From NCBI RefSeq assembly GCF_024127895.1, contig NZ_JAMYBK010000002.1, forward strand, positions 434,001 to 498,000: a DNA stretch of 64,000 bases, in the 5' to 3' direction. Made by a program: the position numbers and the translations under genes. Positions 48,968-57,077 of this stretch are shown in pieces. Origin of the DNA: Pseudomonas guariconensis. Lineage in GTDB: Bacteria; Pseudomonadota; Gammaproteobacteria; Pseudomonadales; Pseudomonadaceae. Under the pieces are notes generated by a model that saw only the letters and a list, made by a program, of their open reading frames with translations, was not told the DNA's origin and did no database searches. Every line of letters begins with the position of its first letter. The first letter of the stretch is position 1.

Positions 48968-50389
48968 ATGGCAAAACGTGCAAGGTTGACCGACCTGGAA
49001 GCTCATGCGGTCAAGACCAGGAAGTCGGAGCCAGTCGGTTCGCGAGGCAAAGGAACGTTGCTCCTGGAGCGCAAGGCATCCGGTGCCATTAACGCCTACT
49101 ACCGGGAGAGAACACCCACCAGCGATCAGCGTCTGCCGCTTGGCACGCTAGCCCGCAAGCCACGACCAGGAACAGGCGAGCGAACATTGGATGAGCTGAG
49201 GTCTGATGCTATGCGCCTGGCCGGCGAGGTAGGGGCCGCAGGCGGTGTTGGGAAGTACCTGGAGCAGTTGGCAGAGCACAGCGCGGCGATGGAGGTGGAA
49301 AGGCTTCGGCTACAGCGCCAGGCGGAGGCTTTGGCGCGGCGCGGCACCTTTGGTGAGCTGTTGGATAGCTACGTAAGCAAAATGGTGGCAGAGGGCAGGG
49401 TAAGCGCCAAGGAAATCGACAACATGTTTCGGCTGCATGTGAAAGACTACCATCCGGGACTGGTAGGCCGTGCGGCTGCCGATATTGAGCCAGAGGACAT
49501 ACAGCTCATCCTGGCAGGTGTGCTGGGTCGTAAACCCAAGGGGCGGGGGATCGGCCATAGGGCTGCAGGGACATCGGCCAACGGCATGCGCACGACGTGT
49601 GACAAGCTCCGCCGCTACCTGCAAGCCGCCTTCAGCCATGCTGCAAAAGCCCACCTTGCTCCTGAGCGGATAGCCAATGAGGGCAAGGTATTTTCGATCC
49701 GCTCCAACCCACTGAGGGACATTCCTGTCACTCAAGGCACAGGGGCCGGTGATACTGAGTCGCTCACACCTGATGAATTGGGAGCGCTTCTGAGGCACCT
49801 CGACACACTGCCCGTCAGGCACGCGGCGATCGCCAAGGCAGCCATTTACCTGGGTGGTCAACGCCTCACCCAGCTATGCACTGTGCCGTGGGAGGCCGTC
49901 ACAGACGACACGCTGTGCCTTATGGACGGGAAGGGGCGCAAGCTCCAAGCTTGGGAGCATTTGCTACCGATCACCGAGCGAATCGGCCAGATCCTTGAAC
50001 CACTCCTAGATGACCGAATCGGCCCTGGCCCTTTCTCGCTGACGCCCGGCAAGTCTGCGAATCCAAACACTGTTTCTGCGATGTTTATCGACGCTGGGCG
50101 ATCACTTTCGGCAGCCGGTAAGGCCCGTGCGTTCACCTGGAAGAACGTTCGCGTAACGGCTGAATCCCTGCTGGCACACCTGGGTGTCGGCACTGAAGTA
50201 CGGGCTTGGTTGCTATCCCACGGTCGCAGTGGAGTTCAGGCAAAGCACTATGATCGGTACAGCTACTTGCCAGAGAAACGTGCCGCCCTGGAGCACTGGG
50301 GGCGATACCTGGACGACCTAGCTCAAGGTAAGTCGTCTGCCAATGTGGTGCTTCTAACCCAGCGACGAAAAAAATCCGACGAACGGTAG
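48968..50389 (+). CDS. tyrosine-recombinase integrase
   Basis: A 473-residue site-specific recombinase that should insert and excise the element at the tRNA core. The arm-binding N-terminal domain includes GTLLLERKASGAINAYYRERT. The SAM-like core-binding domain starts near residue 130 (TFGELLDSYVSKMV). The catalytic domain has Arg-I in YLGGQRLTQLCTVPW, a W-x-x-R variant of the usual H-x-x-R box in FTWKNVRVTAESLLAHLG, and LLSHGRSGVQAKHYDRYSYL with His and the tyrosine nucleophile. It is at the left end, reading inward. Confidence 0.93.
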   Translation: MAKRARLTDLEAHAVKTRKSEPVGSRGKGTLLLERKASGAINAYYRERTPTSDQRLPLGTLARKPRPGTGERTLDELRSDAMRLAGEVGAAGGVGKYLEQLAEHSAAMEVERLRLQRQAEALARRGTFGELLDSYVSKMVAEGRVSAKEIDNMFRLHVKDYHPGLVGRAAADIEPEDIQLILAGVLGRKPKGRGIGHRAAGTSANGMRTTCDKLRRYLQAAFSHAAKAHLAPERIANEGKVFSIRSNPLRDIPVTQGTGAGDTESLTPDELGALLRHLDTLPVRHAAIAKAAIYLGGQRLTQLCTVPWEAVTDDTLCLMDGKGRKLQAWEHLLPITERIGQILEPLLDDRIGPGPFSLTPGKSANPNTVSAMFIDAGRSLSAAGKARAFTWKNVRVTAESLLAHLGVGTEVRAWLLSHGRSGVQAKHYDRYSYLPEKRAALEHWGRYLDDLAQGKSSANVVLLTQRRKKSDER

Positions 50390-50837
50390 TGCTGGTAACC
50401 ATGCCGGAATATATATGCCTATATAACCCATATATCCCTCGGCGACACTTTCCCAACCCTGCCAGCGGGCCGAAAATGCGTGCTCCATCAATGCTCTAAG
50501 TTTGAATGCGACTGAAACACCCCGCTACCATGAGTGCGCTGGTGAGTTCTAACGTGACGCTCTGGAACGTAGATCAGAGCTTCAAACCCGGTACTTGTAG
50601 ATAAGAAAAAGCCCCGGTATTTGCCGTACCGGGGCCTATTTGGAAAGGACGTTACAGCGCCCTTCTGCATACCGGAAAAGCCAGTACACAATCCGAGAGG
50701 TGAAGCGGTTACAGAGATTTCGACTTGGGTTGTAGGCCCAGCCGGAACTGTAGTGCGAGCGGTAGGGCCATGCAACAGTCGCCCTTCCTCTTTTGCCTCA
50801 CCGTCTCGGTTTTTCCTAGCGCTTAGAGAAATCGACG
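50390..50837. other. regulatory gap between integrase and AlpA-like gene
   Basis: 448 nt without a convincing gene. It holds an AT-rich patch (AATATATATGCCTATATAAC near 50408-50427) that could be a promoter, and the hairpin at 50611. Frames at 50488-50775 (minus) and 50621-50854 (plus) lack protein-like composition. Confidence 0.5.
50603..50635 (-). terminator. minus-strand intrinsic terminator
   Basis: A perfect 9-bp stem GCCCCGGTA/TACCGGGGC with a 7-nt loop. On the minus strand TTTTTCTTAT follows; the plus strand has no T-tract. It implies a leftward transcript from within the AlpA/Ash region, possibly an untranslated RNA. Confidence 0.7.
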
Positions 50838-51053
50838 ATGACGCCCGCTACTGACAATGCTCTTGCTCCGAATGTTCCGCGTGCTGGTATCCGTGCCACC
50901 ACCGAACAGCTATGTACCCTTTACCAGATCAGTCGCACCACCTTCTGGCGTTGGACGAAAGCTGACAATTTCCCCGTACCGATCCGTGCTGGTCGCGTCC
51001 TGCGCTGGGATGCAGAGGCCGTAGACGCCTTCCTCACTAACAGGAAGGGCTGA
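50838..51053 (+). CDS. AlpA-family helix-turn-helix regulator/excisionase
   Basis: A 71-residue DNA-binding protein. TEQLCTLYQISRTTFWRWTKADNFPVPIRAGRVLRWDAEAVDAFL fills residues about 22-67, the MerR-like AlpA fold. P4 Vis and prophage AlpA proteins of this size control integrase and late genes and help excision. It is the first gene of the rightward replication transcript. Confidence 0.88.
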   Translation: MTPATDNALAPNVPRAGIRATTEQLCTLYQISRTTFWRWTKADNFPVPIRAGRVLRWDAEAVDAFLTNRKG

Positions 51054-51056
51054 GTC

Positions 51057-51680
51057 ATGCCGATTCGCACAGGGACCCCACCGAGGGTTGCAAAGTCACG
51101 CGTCCGCCGCTATCGTTCGTCTGTCGCTGCCAATTCAGCGACCGGGTTTGGCGACCCGATCAGCAAACGGCGCACAGGCGCCCCCATCTCGATTGCAGGC
51201 GCTTTTTTTGTGCCCGCATATCCTGTTTATGGTGGCTGTGCGTGGGAGACCCTCGGGTCTGCCGGGTCCCGTTTGCCCCGGTTCGCCAACCCGCGTACAG
51301 CTGCCACCCTAAATCGTTTGGCGACGATCCGTGGCAGCTCCAAAGACGCAAACGGAGCACCACCTATGTCCGCCCTAATTCCGCCCGCAATCCGTGCACT
51401 CGCTCACCGTCGCATGGCCTTGAGCGCTCTCCGCGCAAATTCATCTCTCTCTGTACGTCTCAAGCGCTACAACGACCACATGAACATTGTTCGAACCCTG
51501 GAAAGCCAAGGGTGCGCAGTGAGCAAGCAACAAATCAACAACCCTGATGCCTTCGCCCCTGCGGGGCTCAGCTCGCTACGCTCGACTCTTTACCAACGTG
51601 GGCTGCTCGCCCACACCCCGGCAGGGCAGTGCCCTGCACCCATGGGCTGCAAATCGCCGCTGCTGAATCCGGCCGATTGA
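51057..51680 (+). CDS. Ash/Icd-like family ORF (uncertain)
   Basis: An open frame of 207 residues, 3 nt after the AlpA-like gene. Stretches such as SATGFGDPISKRRTGAPISIAGAFFVPAYP and ATIRGSSKDANGAPPMSALIPPAIRALA resemble ORFs annotated Ash or Icd-like in P4-type elements. Those ORFs overlap structured, regulatory DNA. A hairpin-like GGCGC/GCGCC with a T7 run lies inside (near 51172-51210). An internal ATG at 51366 could start a shorter protein with better codon use. Much of this stretch may be regulatory rather than coding. Confidence 0.4.
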   Translation: MPIRTGTPPRVAKSRVRRYRSSVAANSATGFGDPISKRRTGAPISIAGAFFVPAYPVYGGCAWETLGSAGSRLPRFANPRTAATLNRLATIRGSSKDANGAPPMSALIPPAIRALAHRRMALSALRANSSLSVRLKRYNDHMNIVRTLESQGCAVSKQQINNPDAFAPAGLSSLRSTLYQRGLLAHTPAGQCPAPMGCKSPLLNPAD

Positions 51681-51780
51681 TCACCTGGGGCACTGGTTGC
51701 CATTGATTCGAGCTGTTGCGAGGCGGGTTACAGGCATATCAGCCCTGTGATCTTCCTCCCCTCATTACGGGACGATTGAG

Positions 51781-52395
51781 ATGAACATTTTCAAAGAGCG
51801 CAGTGATGCGCTGACGGGTTCGGCTTGCCTGGAAAAAGCCTTTGATGTGTTGAACCTGGATGCGCACAGCGCTCAAGTCGGGTATGTGAAGCCCATTCGG
51901 ACATATCGCTTGGTCGGTGACCAAGATAGCGTCCAGGCGGGCGACTACGGAACGGCAATTGGCGGGGACAGTGGCACTGCCATGACCGGGGAAAGCGGAA
52001 TGGCAGTCGTGGGCGATCGGGGCTCAGCGCTGGCAGGAATGTTCGGGACGGCAAGTGCTGGAGAGTGGGGACGTGCCACCGCTGGTGATGGCGGTGTGGC
52101 CTCTGTTCTTACTTGCGGTATTGCCGTTGCTGGGCACTGTGGGGTAGCAAATGCCGGAGATCACGGTACCGCCTCTACCGGAGTCAAGGGTACAGCCAGC
52201 GCAGGAGTGGGTGGGACGGTCTGTGCCGGTGAGCAGGGGGAAATTCGCCTCAAATATTGGGATGGTCGGGCGCAGCGCTATCGCACCGCTGTTGGTTACA
52301 TAGGAGAGAAGGGTTTATTGGCCGGAGTTTTTTACAAGCTGGACAAAAACCATCGCTTCATCGCTGTGGGCGCTTGCAAGGGAGACGTTCAATGA
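51781..52395 (+). CDS. octapeptide-repeat beta-solenoid protein
   Basis: A 204-residue protein. Residues about 53-156 are thirteen tandem octads of form x-G-x-x-G-x-A-x (AGDYGTAI, GGDSGTAM, TGESGMAV, VGDRGSAL, AGMFGTAS, AGEWGRAT, and so on). These predict a small left- or right-handed beta-solenoid. A C-terminal cap follows (EIRLKYWDGRAQRYRTAVGYI, then FYKLDKNHRFIAVG). The N-terminal 50 residues form another small domain. Function unknown; there is no signal peptide. Its stop overlaps the next start (ATGA), so it is part of the replication operon. Confidence 0.8.
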   Translation: MNIFKERSDALTGSACLEKAFDVLNLDAHSAQVGYVKPIRTYRLVGDQDSVQAGDYGTAIGGDSGTAMTGESGMAVVGDRGSALAGMFGTASAGEWGRATAGDGGVASVLTCGIAVAGHCGVANAGDHGTASTGVKGTASAGVGGTVCAGEQGEIRLKYWDGRAQRYRTAVGYIGEKGLLAGVFYKLDKNHRFIAVGACKGDVQ

Positions 52396-52634
52396 AAATT
52401 GGCGTTAAAACCTCCCCGCTTACGATAGAGCAGCTATCGCAGCTATCCGGTCAGTCCATCTCTTCGATCCGTCGTGAGATCAAGAATGGGGCCTATCGCA
52501 CCATTCCAAAGACTGACGGCACAAAAGGCGTGCTCATCGACATGGAAGACTTGGCGCAGCAAGCAACGCAGCAAGCCGAAGAAGCGCTACGCCAGGTCCG
52601 TGGCACAACGTTTCTCCGAAAGGAGCAGAAATGA
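52392..52634 (+). CDS. small helix-turn-helix DNA-binding protein
   Basis: An 80-residue protein. IEQLSQLSGQSISSIRREIKNGAYRTIPKTDGTKGVLIDMEDLAQQA looks like a MerR/excisionase-type winged helix followed by a charged tail. The start ATG at 52392 overlaps the upstream stop, and its own stop overlaps the next gene. It probably acts as a second regulator or as an accessory replication factor of the element. Confidence 0.7.
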   Translation: MKIGVKTSPLTIEQLSQLSGQSISSIRREIKNGAYRTIPKTDGTKGVLIDMEDLAQQATQQAEEALRQVRGTTFLRKEQK

Positions 52635-53647
52635 TGAGCCACCTGCGACCTGTTGAATTGATTCGTCATGCAGCAGCCGGAGCCCTGAGTGCGGCTGATG
52701 TGCTTTTGGCGGAGTGGCTTCCTGAAGGCAAACGTAAAGGCCGCGAGTGGGTGGCGGCGAACATCGCCCGCGGGGATCGGCAAGCCGGTTCCTTCGGTGT
52801 ATCGCTCGATACAGGCCGGTGGAATGATTTTGCTGACAGCGCTGCCCATGGCGGCGACCTGGTGTCGCTGCTGGCCTATCTGCGCGGATGCGGTCAACTG
52901 GATGCGGCCAAGGAAGTGGACGACCGCCTGGGCCTGGGTCTCTTCAAGCTTACGGTTACGGATGCTCAGCAGCTCCAGAAACGTCAACAGGTGTCCGAGC
53001 GCGAGCGTGCCTCTTGGCGCCTGCGTGAACAACAGCTCCAGGAGGAAAAGCAGCTCCAGGCTGCCCGTGAAGCCGCGCAGCTTTGGAAAGTAGCGAAGGC
53101 CGCCGATCCACTGCACACCTACCTGCTGGCTAAGGGGGTGAAACCGCACCTGGTGCGCCAGTTAGGACAAGGGCGGTTGGTGGTGCCGCTCTGTGATAAC
53201 GGGCGCTTGGTGAACCTGCAGATCATCACGCCGGATGGCAGCAAACGCTTTCTGATGGGTGGGCGTGTCCAAGGCTGCTATTCGCCACTGGGCAAACTCT
53301 CCGAGGGATGCCGCCTGTATGTGTGTGAGGGGTGGGCCACGGGCGCCACGCTGCACCAAACCACCGGGTGTCCGGTGGTCTGTGCGATGAATGCCGGAAA
53401 CCTTAAGGCTGTAGCCATGGCCATGCGTGAGCGCTATGGCGCCACGCTTGACCTAGTTATTGCCGGTGACGATGACCGCAGCACGGCTAGTAATCCGGGA
53501 AAGCGTGCTGCCAACCAAGCCGCTCGTGCTGCCGATGCTCGTGTGGTTTTCCCTGAGTGGCCCTCTAACGCCCCCTCCGCCCTATCCGATTTTAACGACC
53601 TGCACCTCTGGCTTGCGGGTCAATCCAACAAGAGCTGCAAGCCATGA
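52631..53647 (+). CDS. TOPRIM-domain primase-like protein
   Basis: A 338-residue protein. The N-terminal part (GSFGVSLDTGRWNDFADSAAHGGDLVSLLAYL) is typical of element-encoded primases. A charged Q/E-rich linker covers residues about 115-155. The TOPRIM domain follows, with the glutamate in CRLYVCEGWATGATLHQTTG and acidic LDLVIAGDDDRSTASNPGK. It probably supplies the priming activity that in P4 is part of the single alpha protein. It overlaps the helicase gene by 4 nt. Confidence 0.85.
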   Translation: MMSHLRPVELIRHAAAGALSAADVLLAEWLPEGKRKGREWVAANIARGDRQAGSFGVSLDTGRWNDFADSAAHGGDLVSLLAYLRGCGQLDAAKEVDDRLGLGLFKLTVTDAQQLQKRQQVSERERASWRLREQQLQEEKQLQAAREAAQLWKVAKAADPLHTYLLAKGVKPHLVRQLGQGRLVVPLCDNGRLVNLQIITPDGSKRFLMGGRVQGCYSPLGKLSEGCRLYVCEGWATGATLHQTTGCPVVCAMNAGNLKAVAMAMRERYGATLDLVIAGDDDRSTASNPGKRAANQAARAADARVVFPEWPSNAPSALSDFNDLHLWLAGQSNKSCKP

Positions 53648-55416
53648 GCACACACGAAAAGCCCCCGACCTTGAGTCTGGTGGGCGAGCCACAAGCACCT
53701 GCATTCGAAAAGCTGGAGCGGCCCCGCTACGCCGTTTACGAGCACCCTTGCACCGTGGAGGGCAAGCTCTATAAGGCCGGCACCTGGTATCACGGATTGA
53801 AGCAAAGCGGGCCTGATGAGAAGGCCATTCCGGTCGATCACTGGATCTGTGCTCCCTTGAATGTAGAAGCTGAAACGATTAATTCAGAGGACGGCACCAT
53901 AGGCCGCTTGCTGTCGTTCACTCACCGGGGACGGCGCATCGAATGGGTCATGCCTATGGAGGCACTGGGTGGGAAGGGTGATGAGGTATTGAAGGTGCTG
54001 CTGAGTCGCGGCCTTGTCATCGAGCACCACCAGCGCCGCCAGATCGTGCCCTACTTGGCCAGCCACCAGTCACCTGAGTTGGTGATCGCTACCACCAGCA
54101 AGCCGGGCTGGCATGAGTCGGGGGCATTTGTACTGCCGTCTCGCGTCATTGGCGGGGACAACGTGCGTTTCCAAGACTCTGGCAGGGCAGCCAACATTTT
54201 CACCAGCAAGGGCACCGTCGACGGTTGGCAGACCGAAATTGCCGCCCGGTGTGTAGGCAACCCCGTGTTGATCCTGTCAGTTTGCTGTGCCCTGGCGGGC
54301 CCTTTGCTCGCCAAGGTGGGGGTGAATGGCGGCGGCGTGCACCTGGTGGGTGATTCGTCGAGTGGTAAATCCCTTGCCCAGCTCCTCGCAGCGTCCGTAT
54401 GGGGCAATCCTGGGGCGTTCGCCGCGTCCTGGGACGTATCGAAGGGCGGTATCGAGATCGAGGCCGCATCGCGTAATGACACCATCCTGATCCTGGACGA
54501 AATCAAGCGGGCTGACCCAAAGCGGGTTCAGGAAATGGCGTATGCCATCGCCAACGGCATGGGTAAGGGCACCATGACCAGGGAGCGAGAGGGTCGTGCC
54601 AAGTTGACCTGGCGTGTCCTGGCGCTATCCAGCGGGGAGCGTTCACTGTCAGACCACGCCGCCATTGGTGGCAGCAACGCCCACGCCGGTGCCGAACTGC
54701 GCATGGTGGATGTCAATGCGGGTACTCGCGCACACCGCGCTTTTGATGACGTGCATGGGTTGACGGGCCAGGAGTTTCACCGGGTTGTGAGCGATGCCGT
54801 CACCCAGCATTACGGCCACGTAGGCCCGGCGTTCGTGGAGTCGCTCATTCAGCATCCGGAAGATCTGCACAGCGCATTCCGGCAGGTACGGGAAGCCTTT
54901 GCCACCGAGAGTTCACAGGCAGGCCGGGTAGCGGATCGCTTCGCAATCATGGCGCTGGCTGGTGAATCGGCTATTCGCCGCAAACTGCTGAAATGGCCGA
55001 AAGGGACTGCCGTCAAGGGCTGCCAAACGCTGTTCAACGAATGGCTGCAAACGATGGGTGACGGTAGTGCAGAAGATCGGCAGATACTTAGTGGTATTAG
55101 CGAATTTATCGCCCTACACAGTGATAGTCGTTTCTCAGACATATGCGCAGAACATGCCAATGTCACTGTTCGTGAACGCGCTGGTTACTACCAGGTTGAA
55201 TCCGATAAGCGTCTCTATTTGTTTAACCCTCCAGGTCTTAAAGAGGCTGCCTCAGGTTTTAGCCAGGCACGAATCGTACGCGCCTTGATCGGCGTGGACG
55301 CTTTGGTGCAAAAGGATAGTGAAGACAACCGGTGGACGAAAAAGCGACGCACGCCAGGTGGTGGGAATTCCCGTTTTTACGTGATTGACCCCGATAGGCT
55401 AGAGAAAGAGGGGTAA
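53644..55416 (+). CDS. DUF927-family replicative helicase-like ATPase
   Basis: A 590-residue P-loop ATPase. The DUF927 region (residues about 60-330) has GRRIEWVMPMEALGG, then Walker A VHLVGDSSSGKSLAQLL near residue 235, Walker B DTILILDEIKRAD and an arginine-rich patch EREGRAKLTWRVLALSSGE. The C-terminal 90 residues look like a winged DNA-binding domain (YYQVESDKRLYLF, then RFYVIDPDRLEKEG). With the TOPRIM protein it forms the replication pair. The GGGAAC iterons start 48 nt after its stop. Confidence 0.88.
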   Translation: MSTHEKPPTLSLVGEPQAPAFEKLERPRYAVYEHPCTVEGKLYKAGTWYHGLKQSGPDEKAIPVDHWICAPLNVEAETINSEDGTIGRLLSFTHRGRRIEWVMPMEALGGKGDEVLKVLLSRGLVIEHHQRRQIVPYLASHQSPELVIATTSKPGWHESGAFVLPSRVIGGDNVRFQDSGRAANIFTSKGTVDGWQTEIAARCVGNPVLILSVCCALAGPLLAKVGVNGGGVHLVGDSSSGKSLAQLLAASVWGNPGAFAASWDVSKGGIEIEAASRNDTILILDEIKRADPKRVQEMAYAIANGMGKGTMTREREGRAKLTWRVLALSSGERSLSDHAAIGGSNAHAGAELRMVDVNAGTRAHRAFDDVHGLTGQEFHRVVSDAVTQHYGHVGPAFVESLIQHPEDLHSAFRQVREAFATESSQAGRVADRFAIMALAGESAIRRKLLKWPKGTAVKGCQTLFNEWLQTMGDGSAEDRQILSGISEFIALHSDSRFSDICAEHANVTVRERAGYYQVESDKRLYLFNPPGLKEAASGFSQARIVRALIGVDALVQKDSEDNRWTKKRRTPGGGNSRFYVIDPDRLEKEG

Positions 55417-55464
55417 GCCGGCCGCGCTACCCCACAAGACATGGGCGCAGAGCTATTTTTGATC

Positions 55465-55670
55465 GGGAACACCGGGAACACCGGGAACGGCCAGAGAATA
55501 CGGGGCTTCTGGCGTTCCCATTTAAAACACAAGAGTGGGAACATGGGAACACAACTCTGTTTAATAGGGTACGTCCCACCCATTTTGTTCCCGGTCAAAA
55601 AATTGCGGGAACAGAAAAATTCTCTGGAGGCCGCATTCTAGAAGGGTTCTCCCGAAAATCCCGCGTTCCC
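55465..55670. repeat. GGGAAC iteron cluster, probable replication origin
   Basis: Nine copies of GGGAAC lie in 206 bp. Direct copies are at 55465, 55474, 55483, 55537, 55545 and 55607; inverted copies are at 55514, 55587 and 55665. The first three have a strict 9-bp period. About 0.1 copy would be expected by chance. It is directly downstream of the helicase gene, as P4 crr/ori iterons are near alpha. The rest of the 430-nt gap (55417-55845) has no gene. Confidence 0.75.
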
Positions 55671-55845
55671 CGTTTTTTTGAAATCAGACGCGGTAAATAG
55701 GGGGTGTCGGTGGTTTTTGTTGACAGATATCTGAAGCTTTGACCTATGCGAGTGTTTTGCACGCCAGGTGGTGGGGTTGAGGCAAGACGCCGACCGTGAC
55801 CCCCCACCCCCTTGGCGAGCCGCTTTGAGCCGTTGCCGTCTGGCA

Positions 55846-56058
55846 TCAAATGACGTCTGCACCATACTTATCATCGCTGTCCGGTTTGATGCCGCCCGCC
55901 TGATTGATGAGATCGATAGTTGTCCAGGGGCCAGAGCGACCACGGAATATCCTTACCCCTTGACCTATTAAGCACCGCTCAACATCGGAGCGCCGTTGAT
56001 AACCTGTAACCTGCTGAAGGTCCTGGAATGTCAGCACACCAGGTATGGCCCTAGTCAT
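55846..56058 (-). CDS. DUF4224-like small phage protein
   Basis: A 70-residue protein, MTRAIPGVLTFQDLQQVTGYQ onward, with LQQVTGYQRRSDVERCLIGQGVRIFRGRSGPWTT. This is the pattern of the DUF4224 family seen beside phage integrases and excision genes. Function unknown. Its ATG overlaps the stop of the Ogr-like gene (ATGA), so the two are expressed together, leftward. Confidence 0.65.
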   Translation of the reverse strand: MTRAIPGVLTFQDLQQVTGYQRRSDVERCLIGQGVRIFRGRSGPWTTIDLINQAGGIKPDSDDKYGADVI

Positions 56059-56312
56059 GTCAATAGGTCCAACTGCTGGAGTATCTGTCTTTGCTGTTCT
56101 TCAGTGAGTTGCAAGATTCTATCAATAATTGTGCTTCCTACTGTCTTTAAATTTGAAGGCTTTAGAGTATGAGAAAAACTGAACTCTGAAACAAAGCTGT
56201 GCCCGCAGTGCGGCTCAAGACAAATGCAATAGAGTTTTGCATAGGTTGGTGATTCTTCTTCCACTCTAAAAATACGTGCCTTTTTTCCACAAGATCCACA
56301 ATAAATCCGCAT
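56055..56312 (-). CDS. Ogr/Delta-like zinc-finger late activator
   Basis: An 85-residue protein starting MRIYCGSCGKKARIFRVEE. The zinc site is C-x2-C-x22-C-x4-C (YCGSCG, LYCICLEPHCGHSF), then SFSHTLKPS, the Ogr/Delta signature. P2 Ogr and P4 Delta switch on late promoters of P2-like phages. The ATG at 56310-56312 is chosen because GAGG lies 7 nt upstream; the open frame to 56387 adds 25 residues without family character. It is divergent from the gpO-like gene, probably its target. Confidence 0.82.
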   Translation of the reverse strand: MRIYCGSCGKKARIFRVEEESPTYAKLYCICLEPHCGHSFVSEFSFSHTLKPSNLKTVGSTIIDRILQLTEEQQRQILQQLDLLT

Positions 56313-56441
56313 TCGTTGCGCCTCAAAAGGACGGATAAGCCTCAGCTGTATGTTAATATTAACATGTTGGTGCGGCATGTTGCGCATGTTTGCGACGGTT
56401 GCACATTTTAGACTAACTACCTTCGCTAAGTGAGGCTCTTA

Positions 56442-57023
56442 ATGCCCAGATCACTTGTAACTTCCTGGAAGCGTGTCGCCACCAGTGGGCCGACTGCTGA
56501 CGGGCGAGAAATCAAAGCGCAGGACTTACGTGACTGTGCCGAAACCTATTCGCCATCTAAATACACCGCTGTTATCTGGGTCGATAACCAGCGCGGCAAT
56601 GGCGCGCACGGTACAGTTTACTCTGTGCGCTTAATTGATAATGATCCTGAACTAGCAAAGGGCCAAGTAGCATTAGAAGTGCAGATGAAGCCAAATGCCC
56701 GCTTGCTCCAGTTGAATCGTGACGGGGAAAAGTTGTTTTCTAGCGTCGAGATAACGCCAAACTTTGCTGGATCTGGTCGGGCTTATATGACAGGCCTTTC
56801 TGTGACTGATGAGCCCACCAGTCTCGGTACGCAAGAACTATTTTTCTCCAGGAAAGCCAATACAGCCACCTATCGCACCAAAGCTATACCGATGCGTTCT
56901 GCACCCATGAGCAACGTCCTGGCCGCAAGTCTGAAGCGCGTGAAGCGGGAGTTAAGCGCTCAGGTGTGCGCTTTGAGATCGCGCGGGAAGTACAAGGCCA
57001 AGCCCACGAAGCGACTTCTCTAG
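56442..57023 (+). CDS. P2 gpO-like capsid scaffolding protein
   Basis: A 193-residue protein. SWKRVATSGPTADGREIKAQDLRDCAETYSPSKYTAVIWVDNQRG matches the start of P2 gpO, and LFSSVEITPNFAGSGRAYMTGLSVTDEPTSLGTQELFF matches its protease-domain end. In P2, gpO is scaffold and protease. In a satellite without capsid genes, such a protein most likely redirects helper capsid assembly to a small size, the job done by Sid in P4. The C-terminus is shorter than in gpO (about 284). Start ATG 56442 with TGAGG upstream. Confidence 0.82.
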   Translation: MPRSLVTSWKRVATSGPTADGREIKAQDLRDCAETYSPSKYTAVIWVDNQRGNGAHGTVYSVRLIDNDPELAKGQVALEVQMKPNARLLQLNRDGEKLFSSVEITPNFAGSGRAYMTGLSVTDEPTSLGTQELFFSRKANTATYRTKAIPMRSAPMSNVLAASLKRVKRELSAQVCALRSRGKYKAKPTKRLL

Positions 57024-57077
57024 CCACAGTCGTACCTGGGCGCTTTCAATATCAATTCAACCATTCAGGTAAACCAT

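Noticed and set aside
55441..55641. 66-residue plus-strand ORF in the iteron region
   Set aside because: Its residues arise from the GGGAAC repeats (NTGNTGN) and it has no ribosome-binding site.
55465..55670. CRISPR array
   Set aside because: Repeats are 6 to 9 nt, in both orientations and irregularly spaced; no spacer structure and no cas genes.
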